Of a stretch of 64,000 bases of DNA, positions 10,041 through 17,001 are shown one piece after another (within the stretch, counting starts at the first letter, position 1; each line of letters begins with the position of its first letter). The stretch is from Pseudomonas citronellolis (GTDB lineage Bacteria; Pseudomonadota; Gammaproteobacteria; Pseudomonadales; Pseudomonadaceae): assembly GCF_900112375.1 (NCBI RefSeq), contig NZ_FOLS01000023.1:62001-126000 (forward strand). Direction: 5' to 3'. The position numbers and the translations under genes were made by a program. The notes beneath the pieces were generated by a model, which was given only the letters and a program-made list of their open reading frames with translations, did not search any database and was not told the origin of the DNA.

Positions 10041-10580
10041 ATGCCCCACTGGCTGGTGATCGACCTGGAAGCCACCACCGAGGAAGGCGGCTGGCCGGTC
10101 GAGGAAATGGAGATCATCGAGATCGGCGCGAGCCTCGTGGCCGCCGCCGACGGCCGCGAGCTGGACCACTTCCAGCGCTTCGTGCGGCCGCAGCGCCGCC
10201 CGCTGCTGACCAGCTTCTGCCGCGAACTCACCCACATCAGCCAGGCCGACGTCGACGGCGCCGCACCGCTCACCGAGGTCTGGCCGCAGTTCGAGCGCTG
10301 GCTCGCGCAGCACAGCCCGCGCCTGGCCGGCTGGGCCAGCTGGGGCGACAACGACCGCCGCCAGCTGGAACTGGAATGGCGCCAGCAGCACATCGACAGC
10401 CATCTGAGCCAGGTGCCGCACCTGAACCTCAAGCAGCGCTTCGCCCAGGCCCGCCAGCTCAAGCGCCCGGTGGGCCTGAACACCGCGCTGCAACTGGCCG
10501 GACTGCATTTCCAGGGCCAGCAGCACCGCGCCCTGGAAGACGCGCGCAACACCGCCCGGCTGCTGCCGCTGGCGCTGTGA
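10041..10580 (+). CDS. DEDDh 3'-5' exonuclease (DnaQ/ExoD-like)
   Basis: 179-aa exonuclease of the RNase T / DNA polymerase III epsilon superfamily. Exo I motif LVIDLEATTEE (Asp and Glu metal ligands), Exo II around WASWGDNDRRQL (Asp), and Exo III HRALEDARNTARL (His ... Asp, DEDDh type) are present in the right order. The family includes the inhibitor-of-KinA and eukaryotic ERI-1-like exonucleases; the substrate (RNA or DNA) is not evident. Stand-alone gene, about 90 bp before ppnP. Confidence 0.9.
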   Translation: MPHWLVIDLEATTEEGGWPVEEMEIIEIGASLVAAADGRELDHFQRFVRPQRRPLLTSFCRELTHISQADVDGAAPLTEVWPQFERWLAQHSPRLAGWASWGDNDRRQLELEWRQQHIDSHLSQVPHLNLKQRFAQARQLKRPVGLNTALQLAGLHFQGQQHRALEDARNTARLLPLAL

Positions 10581-10667
10581 CGGCCGCGTAGTGACGCTGC
10601 CCATCGCCTTGGGCATACTGGCGCTCCTTTTTTCGCCCTCCCTACCCCCTGTTGCAGGAGCAGCCCC

Positions 10668-10949
10668 ATGTTCAAGGTCAACGAGTACTTCGACGGCACC
10701 GTCAAATCCATCGCCTTCGGCATGACCGAGGGCCCGGCCACCATCGGCGTCATGGCCCCCGGCGAGTACGAATTCGGCACCAGCCAGTTGGAGATCATGC
10801 ACGTGGTCGCCGGCGCCCTGACCGTCAAGCTGCCGGGCAGCGACGAGTGGGAAACCTTCGCCGCCGGCAGCCAGTTCACCGTGCCGGGGAACAGCAAGTT
10901 CCAACTGAAGGTCGCGGTGGAGACTGCTTACCTCTGCGAATATCGCTGA
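10668..10949 (+). CDS. ppnP: Pyrimidine/purine nucleoside phosphorylase (cupin, PpnP/YaiE)
   Basis: 93-aa single-domain cupin that in E. coli phosphorolyses several nucleosides to the base and ribose-1-phosphate. The sequence shows the family pattern [26 protein letters not shown] and [15 protein letters not shown], ending YLCEYR. GGAG Shine-Dalgarno (GCAGGAGCAGCCCC) upstream of ATG. Followed by an intrinsic terminator. Confidence 0.93.
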   Translation: MFKVNEYFDGTVKSIAFGMTEGPATIGVMAPGEYEFGTSQLEIMHVVAGALTVKLPGSDEWETFAAGSQFTVPGNSKFQLKVAVETAYLCEYR

Positions 10950-10969
10950 GTTCGGGTGGTGTGGTGAAG

Positions 10970-10995
10970 AAACCGGCCTTTGGGGCCGGTTTTTT
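10970..10995 (+). terminator. Intrinsic terminator of ppnP
   Basis: AAACCGGCC / GGCCGGTTTTTT stem-loop with TTTGG loop, 20 bp after the ppnP stop. Confidence 0.93.
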
Positions 10996-11036
10996 ATTGG
11001 GTGGCTTGCGAAAGCAGTGGCGTAATGCCGAAGAGC

Positions 11037-11147
11037 GCCCTCTCCCTAACCCTCTCCCTGAAGGGAGAGGGCTGGGGAGAGGGAGCGGAGTTACCCCTGG
11101 CACCGGAGCAACCGGTAAGCGCCATTCGCGAGCAAGCTCGCTCCTAC
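11037..11147. repeat. Two short repeat elements between ppnP and antR
   Basis: A CCCTCTCCCTGAAGGGAGAGGG-type hairpin with trailing GGGAGAGGG (11037-11085) and a TTCGCGAGCAAGCTCGCTCCTAC palindrome (11125-11147). The second one runs into the antR gene: its CTA supplies the antR stop codon (TAG, 11146-11144). Confidence 0.8.
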
Positions 11148-12154
11148 ACTCCCCCTCTCCCACCAAGCCTCTGCAACCGCTGCTGCGTAGCACTGGGCGT
11201 CTCCCCGAACAGCTTGCGATAGTCCCCCGCAAAACGCCCCAGGTGAGCAAACCCCCACCCCATCGCGATCTCCGAGATGCTACGCGCCCCACCCGCAAGA
11301 ATGTCCTCGCGCACCCCATGCAGCCGGTAGTGCTTCAGATAGGTCATGGGCGCACTGCCAAAGTACCTGCGAAACCCCTCGAACAGCTTGAACCGCGACA
11401 CCCCGGCAGCCTCTTCCAAGTCGTCCAGGCACAATGCCTCACGAGCATGGGCATGGATGTGCTCGCGGGCGCGAAGCAGGTAGTGCGGCACCTTCTCGGC
11501 CAGGCAGCGGCGCAGCGCCTCGCTGTAGTTGTTCGGCTGGGCGAGGATCAGCCCCTTGAGCAGCGCGCGCTCCAGGTCGCGGCTGAAGAAGGCCTGGCCG
11601 AACAGCTCGCTCAGCGCCATCTCCTCGTTCAGGTGGCGGACCATGCGCCACCAGGCGGCCGCCGCGCCGTCCCGGGCGTCCATCTCCGGCTCGAACACCA
11701 GGGGCTGCTCGGCCGGGCGCTGGAGCATTTCCTCCAGGGTCCGGCGCATGGCCAGCAGCGGTATCACCACCTGCAGCTTGCGGCAGTCGCCGGTGATGTT
11801 CAGTTCCTGGCTCTGGTTGGGCGAGACGATCACCCCGCGCTGCGGGTTCGACTGCAGGTAGCGCCCGGCCACGCTCAACTCCTGCTCGCCCACCAGCGGC
11901 AGGCTCAGGCTGTAGCTGTTGAAGCGCTCGGTCTCGACGATGCCGATGGTCACCTCAGTGCCGTACTCGATACAGCCCAGGGTGGTGGACATGCCCTTGA
12001 GCACGCTGCCGCTGTGCTGGAAGCGAACCGCCTCGGGGTGGCCGGCATGCAGGCGATGGGGCCCGCAGATGGCCGACATCCAGTTGCGGGCGGCGGCAAG
12101 GTCGAGGCGATCGGCGTGGATGTCACGGAAGTGACCGGGGTTCTTCGGATTCAT
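11144..12154 (-). CDS. antR: AraC/XylS-family regulator of anthranilate catabolism
   Basis: 336-aa transcription activator, divergent from antABC, most likely responding to anthranilate. The C-terminal AraC DNA-binding domain (about 230-330) has both helix-turn-helix units: ALCLDDLEEAAGVSRFKLFEGFRRYFG and ISEIAMGWGFAHLGRFAGDYRKLFGETP. The N-terminal part resembles the AraC ligand-binding-like domain of AntR/CbdS regulators (ESG: GCIEYGTEVTIG, LSLPLVGEQELS). The stop codon lies within a repeat element, so the last residues (GGRGGV) may not be ancestral. The name rests on family resemblance plus its position beside antA. Confidence 0.88.
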   Translation of the reverse strand: MNPKNPGHFRDIHADRLDLAAARNWMSAICGPHRLHAGHPEAVRFQHSGSVLKGMSTTLGCIEYGTEVTIGIVETERFNSYSLSLPLVGEQELSVAGRYLQSNPQRGVIVSPNQSQELNITGDCRKLQVVIPLLAMRRTLEEMLQRPAEQPLVFEPEMDARDGAAAAWWRMVRHLNEEMALSELFGQAFFSRDLERALLKGLILAQPNNYSEALRRCLAEKVPHYLLRAREHIHAHAREALCLDDLEEAAGVSRFKLFEGFRRYFGSAPMTYLKHYRLHGVREDILAGGARSISEIAMGWGFAHLGRFAGDYRKLFGETPSATQQRLQRLGGRGGV

Positions 12155-12490
12155 CGCTGGGCACTCACGGCTTGTTCGGGGCGGCTCTGACGGCGCTTGC
12201 GCCCAGTGTGCAGCAAGACGCGTACCCCCGGGCCACGGATCGTCGGCAAAGCCTCAGTATGCGGATAGTGTTCGACCACTTTCCGGACCATTCGCACCCC
12301 GTCGGCGCCCCGCCCGCCCCCTCCACCGCCGCCCGGCGCACCGCGGCTGGGCAACTTCTACCCAGCCCCTGCACCGCGGTGTTACCCCGCCGCCAATTTT
12401 GCGGATCGCCTTCCCCCACTGGGCGGATAGACCGCCATGGCGCGCCGGCCGTGAAATGGAGCCACCGATCCGCCCGATGGGACAACAACA
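12155..12490. promoter_or_regulatory. antR-antA intergenic control region
   Basis: 336 bp of divergent promoter region without a gene. Three copies of GCGGAT(A/C) occur at 12261, 12401 and 12423 (the last two 22 bp apart), reminiscent of the GGATA half-sites of the XylS/BenR box but without good TGCA partners. They are candidate AntR half-sites only. No convincing -35/-10 pair for antA could be picked, as is common for activator-dependent promoters. Confidence 0.4.
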
Positions 12491-12491
12491 A
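12484..12491 (+). promoter_or_regulatory. Hfq/Crc CA motif at antA start
   Basis: AACAACAA directly abuts the antA ATG (GGGACAACAACAATG), matching the AANAANAA consensus bound by Hfq/Crc to block translation. Confidence 0.75.
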
Positions 12492-13885
12492 TGAACGCAC
12501 CAAGCAAGAGCCTTGCGCAGTGGCAGGACTACATCCGTGGCTGCCTGGACTTCCGCCCCGTCGAAGGGGTGTACCGCATCGCCCGGGACATGTTCACCGA
12601 GCCGGAACTGTTCGACCTGGAGATGGAACTGATCTTCGAGAAGCAGTGGATCTACGCCTGCCACGAAAGCGAAATCCCCAATCCCAACGACTTCATCACC
12701 CTGCGCGCCGGGCGCCAGCCGATGATCGTCACCCGCGACGCCGGCGGCCAGTTGAACGCCCTGGTCAACGCCTGCCAGCACCGCGGCGCCACCCTCACCC
12801 GGGTGTGCAAGGGCAACCAGTCCACCTTCACCTGCCCGTTCCACGCCTGGTGCTACAAGAGCGACGGGCGCCTGGTGAAGGTCAAGGCGCCGGGCGAATA
12901 CCCGGCGGACTTCGACAAGGCCAGCCGCGGCCTGAAGAAGGCGCGCATCGACAGCTACAGGGGCTTCGTCTTCATCAGCCTGGACGTGACCGCCACGGAC
13001 AGCCTGGAAGACTTCCTCGGCGATGCGAAAGTGTTCTTCGACATGATGGTGGCGCAGTCCCCCAGCGGCGAGCTGGAAGTGCTGCCGGGCCGCTCCGCCT
13101 ACACCTTCGAGGGCAACTGGAAGCTGCAGAACGAGAACGGCCTGGACGGCTATCACGTCAGCACCGTGCACTACAACTACGTGGCCACCGTGCAGCACCG
13201 CCAGCAGGTCAACGTCGAGAACGGCACCGCCAGCGGCACCCTGGACTACAGCAAGCTCGGCGCCGGCGACGCGCAGACCGACGACGGCTGGTTCAGCTTC
13301 CGCAACGGCCACAGCGTGCTGTTCAGCGACATGCCCAACCCCGCCGTGCGCCCCGGCTACGCCAGCGTGATGCCGCGCCTGGTCGAGGAACACGGCCAGG
13401 CCAGGGCCGAGTGGATGATGCACCGCCTGCGCAACCTGAACATCTACCCCAGCCTGTTCTTCATGGACCAGATCAGCTCGCAGCTGCGCATCGTCCGCCC
13501 GCTGGCCTGGAACAAGACCGAAGTCATCAGCCAGTGCATCGGCGTGAAGGGCGAGTCCGACCTGGACCGCGAGAACCGCATCCGCCAGTTCGAGGACTTC
13601 TTCAATGTCTCCGGCATGGGCACCCCGGACGACCTGGTGGAATTCCGCGAGCAGCAGCGCGGCTTCCAGGGCCGCCTGGAGCGCTGGAGCGACATCTCCC
13701 GCGGCCACGGCAAGTGGGTCGAGGGCCCGACGCCGAACAGCCAGACGCTGGGCATCGCCCCCGTGCTCACCGGCACCGAGATCACCCACGAAGGCCTCTA
13801 CGTCAACCAGCACCAGCACTGGCAGCGCTTCCTCCTCGCCGGCCTGGAACGCAAGGCCCTGCAACCCAGGGAGGTGCAGGCATGA
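12491..13885 (+). CDS. antA: Anthranilate 1,2-dioxygenase, large (alpha) subunit
   Basis: Rieske non-haem-iron oxygenase alpha subunit that, with AntB and AntC, converts anthranilate to catechol with loss of CO2 and ammonia. 464 aa. Rieske ligands C95-x-H97 and C115-x2-H118 (CQHRG, CPFHAWCY) and the mononuclear iron triad region D219, H222, H227 (GLDGYHVSTVHYNY) are intact. Differs clearly from the BenA encoded at 43633, supporting a distinct substrate. First gene of antABC, overlapping antB by 4 bp; a CA motif in place of a strong Shine-Dalgarno suggests Crc control. Confidence 0.93.
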   Translation: MNAPSKSLAQWQDYIRGCLDFRPVEGVYRIARDMFTEPELFDLEMELIFEKQWIYACHESEIPNPNDFITLRAGRQPMIVTRDAGGQLNALVNACQHRGATLTRVCKGNQSTFTCPFHAWCYKSDGRLVKVKAPGEYPADFDKASRGLKKARIDSYRGFVFISLDVTATDSLEDFLGDAKVFFDMMVAQSPSGELEVLPGRSAYTFEGNWKLQNENGLDGYHVSTVHYNYVATVQHRQQVNVENGTASGTLDYSKLGAGDAQTDDGWFSFRNGHSVLFSDMPNPAVRPGYASVMPRLVEEHGQARAEWMMHRLRNLNIYPSLFFMDQISSQLRIVRPLAWNKTEVISQCIGVKGESDLDRENRIRQFEDFFNVSGMGTPDDLVEFREQQRGFQGRLERWSDISRGHGKWVEGPTPNSQTLGIAPVLTGTEITHEGLYVNQHQHWQRFLLAGLERKALQPREVQA

Positions 13886-14373
13886 ACGCGCAACTGCAAT
13901 ACCGGGTGGAACAGTTCCTCTACCGCAACGCCGAGGCCTGCGACGCCCAGGACTGGGACGCCTACCTCGACATGTTCAGCGAGGACAGCGAGTTCCACGT
14001 CCCGCAGTGGGATTCCGAGCACGTCTACACCACCGACCCCAAGCGCGGCATGTCGCTGATCTACTACCCCAGCCGCGCCGGCCTGGAGGACCGGGTGTTC
14101 CGTATCCGCACCGGCAAGGCCGCCTCGACCATCCCCATGCCGCGCACCCTGCACGGCATCGACAACGTGCGCATCCGCGAACTGGACGGCGGCGAGCTGG
14201 AAGTGCGCGCCAACTGGCACACGCTGTTCTACCGCCTGGAGACGCCCGGGCAGTTCTTCGGCCACGCCACCTACCGCCTGCGTCCGCATGGCGAGAGCTG
14301 GCTGATCGCCCGCAAGCACGTGCTGCTGCTCAACGACCGCATCGATTCGGTGCTCGACTTCTACCACCTGTGA
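13882..14373 (+). CDS. antB: Anthranilate 1,2-dioxygenase, small (beta) subunit
   Basis: 163-aa structural beta subunit of the ring-hydroxylating dioxygenase (cystatin-like / SnoaL fold). Start at ATG 13882, which overlaps the antA stop as ATGA. Family marks: [41 protein letters not shown] and the C-terminal DSVLDFYHL, shared with BenB. A long open extension upstream of the ATG runs inside antA and is not real. Confidence 0.94.
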   Translation: MNAQLQYRVEQFLYRNAEACDAQDWDAYLDMFSEDSEFHVPQWDSEHVYTTDPKRGMSLIYYPSRAGLEDRVFRIRTGKAASTIPMPRTLHGIDNVRIRELDGGELEVRANWHTLFYRLETPGQFFGHATYRLRPHGESWLIARKHVLLLNDRIDSVLDFYHL

Positions 14374-14383
14374 GGATGGCCCG

Positions 14384-15400
14384 ATGAACCACAAGGTCGC
14401 CTTCAGCTTCGCCGACGGCAAGACGCTGTTCTTCCCCGTGCAGGGCAACGAAATCCTGCTCGACGCGGCGCTGCGCAACGGCATCAAGATTCCCCTGGAC
14501 TGCCGCGAGGGCGTCTGCGGCACCTGCATGGGCCGCTGCGAGTCCGGCAGCTACGCGATGGACTATGCCGACGAGGAAACCCTCTCCGCCGAGGACCTGG
14601 CCCAGCGCAAGATCCTCAGTTGCCAGACCCGCGTGCAGTCCGACGCCGCGTTCTACTTCGACTTCGACTCCAGCCTGTGCAGCGCCGCCGGCCCGGCCAG
14701 CCACCGCGGCGTGGTCAGCGGCGTCGAGCAGGTCTCGGCGAGCACCGCCATCCTGCGCCTGCAGGTCGAAGGCCCGGCGCTGGACTACCTGCCCGGCCAG
14801 TACGCGCGCCTGCGCGTGCCGGGCACGGACGCGGTGCGCTCCTACTCCTTCGCCAACCGGCCCAATGCGCAGAACCAGCTGCAGTTCCTCATCCGCCTGC
14901 TGCCCGACGGCGCCATGAGCGACTACATCCGCGAGCGCTGCAAGCCGGGCGACGAAATCCGCTTCGAGGCGCCGCTGGGCGCCTTCTACCTGCGCCACGT
15001 CGAACGCCCGCTGCTGCTGGTGGCCGGCGGCACCGGGTTGTCGGCCTTCCTCGGCATGCTCGACGAGCTGGCCGAGGCCAACGGCTGCGACCAGCCGGTG
15101 CGCCTGTACTACGGCGTACGCCAGGCGGCGGACCTCTGCGAGCTGGAACGCATCGCCGGCTACGCCGAGCGCATCCCAGACTTCGCCTTCACCCCGGTGA
15201 TCAGCGATGACGCCGGCTGGGATGGAAAGCGCGGCTACGTCATCGAGCACTTCGACGCCGCGGCCCTGCGCGATGCGCCCTTCGACATGTACCTGTGCGG
15301 CCCGCCGCCGATGGTCGAGTCGGTGAAGGAATGGTTGCAGGCGCAGGGCCTGGAGAACGGCCGGCTGTACCTGGAGAAATTCACCCAGAGCAACAATTGA
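14384..15400 (+). CDS. antC: Anthranilate 1,2-dioxygenase reductase
   Basis: 338-aa electron-transfer protein passing electrons from NADH to the AntAB Rieske centre. N-terminal plant-type 2Fe-2S ferredoxin with C40, C45, C48 and C80; FAD-binding RSYSFANRP; NAD-binding GGTGLSAFLGM and CGPPPMVES. Ten bp after antB; TAG-free operon with no terminator visible right after the stop. Same architecture as BenC, with which it is paralogous. Confidence 0.94.
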   Translation: MNHKVAFSFADGKTLFFPVQGNEILLDAALRNGIKIPLDCREGVCGTCMGRCESGSYAMDYADEETLSAEDLAQRKILSCQTRVQSDAAFYFDFDSSLCSAAGPASHRGVVSGVEQVSASTAILRLQVEGPALDYLPGQYARLRVPGTDAVRSYSFANRPNAQNQLQFLIRLLPDGAMSDYIRERCKPGDEIRFEAPLGAFYLRHVERPLLLVAGGTGLSAFLGMLDELAEANGCDQPVRLYYGVRQAADLCELERIAGYAERIPDFAFTPVISDDAGWDGKRGYVIEHFDAAALRDAPFDMYLCGPPPMVESVKEWLQAQGLENGRLYLEKFTQSNN

Positions 15401-15428
15401 TCCCGTGAACGCTGCGGGTGGGCTGGGC

Positions 15429-15815
15429 GTAGGGCGAATAACCGTTCGCGGTTATCCGCCGTTGGCCCGAAACACCGCGGCTCTGTATCGCTTGGTAGGA
15501 GCGGGCCCTGCCCGCGATTCGCGCGCAGGGCGCGCTCCTACAGGGGAATGGCGTGGTTGGGGCAGCGTAGGAGCGGATCTCATCCGCGAACCGCGCCGAT
15601 ACCTCCCGCTATCGCGGACAAGGTCCGCTCGTTGCTTTCTGGGTTCCCGCGTTCGCGGGAATGACGTCGAAAAACATGATTCTCACCCCATCATTCCCGC
15701 GAACGCGGGAACCCAATAGAAGGTGCAGGAGAAACGCCATCGTAGGATGGCGTTGAGCGAAGCGATACCCATCACCACGGCCCCATGGGTTTCGCAAGCT
15801 CAACCCATCCTACGA
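15429..15815. repeat. Mosaic of five palindromic repeat families
   Basis: The 430-bp gap between antC and the convergent LysR gene is almost all repeats: a GTAGGGCG...GGTTATCCGCC element (15429-15460), a GTAGGAGCG inverted pair (15495-15541) and a single unit (15568-15591), an inverted pair of GGGTTCCCGCGTTCGCGGGAATGA (15641-15715), and a 74-bp hairpin bounded by CGTAGGATGG / CCATCCTACG (15741-15814). No gene seen. Bidirectional termination of the two convergent transcripts is a plausible consequence. Confidence 0.8.
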
Positions 15816-15830
15816 AAAGCGGCGGTGACT

Positions 15831-16787
15831 TCACCCCTCCTCGCCCAGTTCCTCGCTGGCGGCGCGCAGGCATTCGCGGAACAGCCGCGCCGCCGGGCCC
15901 AGTTCGCGGCCGCTGGGGTGGAAGCAGCCGATGTCGCCGAAGCGCAGCGCGATATCCAGCTCGAAGGCGCGGACACCACCGCCATCGGCCAGTTGCCGGG
16001 CGGTTTCCAGGGGCAGCAGGCCGACGGTCTGCTGGTCCTGCATCAGGGCGACGTTGGTGAGCACCGACAGCGACTCGATGACGTTGCCCGGCAGCGCCAG
16101 GCCGGCCTGGGCGAACAGGTGGTCCACTGTCTGCCGCAGCAGCGAGCCGGGCGGCGGCAGCACCCAGGGGTAGGCATGCAGCTCGGCCAGGCTCACCGCG
16201 CCGCCGGCATGCAGCGGGTGGCCCTGGCCGCCGACGATGCACAGGCGTTCGTCGTAGAGCACGTCCACGCCCAGCGCCCGCGCCTCGCCGCGGGCCTGCC
16301 AGTCGTCCGGCACGCGGCCCACCACCAGGTCCACCTCGCCGCCGATGAGGGCCGGGAACAGCTGGTCGAACTGGCCGATGCGCACCGACACCAGCACCCG
16401 CGGCGCACGGCTCTTGAGCAGGCGCAGGGCGCGCGGCAACAGCGAGGTGGAGGCGGAGATCAGGGTACCCACCACCACGTGCCCGGAAGTGCCGTCGCGG
16501 AAGGCCTCCACCTCGTCGCTCAGGGCCCGCAGCTCGGCGAGCATCGAGCGCGCCCGACGCAGCACCAGCTCGCCCAGTTCGGTGACCTTCACCCCGCGGT
16601 TGCTGCGTTCGAGCAGCGGCGCGTCGAAGTACGACTCCAACTCGTGGATGACCTTGGTCACCGCCGGCTGGGTCAGGTTCAGCACCTGCGCCGCGCGCAG
16701 CAGCGAACCGCTCTGCACCACCTGGTCGAGCACCACCAACTGGTAGAACTTCAGCTTGCGCGCGACCGATACCACACTCGACTTCAT
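15831..16787 (-). CDS. nbaR: LysR-family regulator at the end of the 3-hydroxyanthranilate operon
   Basis: 318-aa LysR-type regulator, closest in style to PcaQ/GbpR-like members. N-terminal winged helix LKFYQLVVLDQVVQSGSLLRAAQVLNLTQPAVTKVIHELE is followed by a substrate-binding domain. In P. fluorescens KU-7 the nba genes likewise end with a LysR gene, nbaR, after nbaD; here the sulfatase/transport genes intervene. I infer that it controls the upstream operon, perhaps through the dyad at 30280-30300, but sequence identity to NbaR itself was not tested. Confidence 0.75.
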   Translation of the reverse strand: MKSSVVSVARKLKFYQLVVLDQVVQSGSLLRAAQVLNLTQPAVTKVIHELESYFDAPLLERSNRGVKVTELGELVLRRARSMLAELRALSDEVEAFRDGTSGHVVVGTLISASTSLLPRALRLLKSRAPRVLVSVRIGQFDQLFPALIGGEVDLVVGRVPDDWQARGEARALGVDVLYDERLCIVGGQGHPLHAGGAVSLAELHAYPWVLPPPGSLLRQTVDHLFAQAGLALPGNVIESLSVLTNVALMQDQQTVGLLPLETARQLADGGGVRAFELDIALRFGDIGCFHPSGRELGPAARLFRECLRAASEELGEEG

Positions 16788-16807
16788 CGACTACCCCGAC
16801 ATCCGGC

Positions 16808-16933
16808 TCAGAAACGGAAAGTACCACGCATCGACAGGCAGGCCGTGCCGTCGCCAGCCCGGGTGAGCGCCGGCAGGCCCGGCCTGGGAGTGAACGGAGT
16901 GGTTTTCTTCGGGATGCGGGCGAGCATCGGCAT
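16808..16933 (-). CDS. Possible 41-aa small ORF (or pseudogene remnant)
   Basis: ATG 16933 to TGA 16808 encodes MPMLARIPKKTTPFTPRPG followed by a Gly/Thr-rich tail ending SMRGTFRF. A GAGGA Shine-Dalgarno lies 6 nt upstream, better than most in the neighbourhood. The last residues, alternating and ending in Phe, look like the final beta-strand of an outer-membrane barrel, so it may be a residue of a deleted porin-like gene rather than a functional peptide. It lies in the 214-bp gap between the sulfatase and the LysR gene. Confidence 0.3.
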   Translation of the reverse strand: MPMLARIPKKTTPFTPRPGLPALTRAGDGTACLSMRGTFRF

Positions 16934-17001
16934 GGGCGGTCCTCATGTCGGAAATGGCAACGGAGGTGGCCCGGCCGTAATGGCCGGGCCTGCAAAGGGG
17001 T

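Noticed and set aside
10980-11222. 80-aa plus-strand ORF between ppnP and antR
   Set aside because: Runs through a terminator and repeat elements and overlaps antR antisense.
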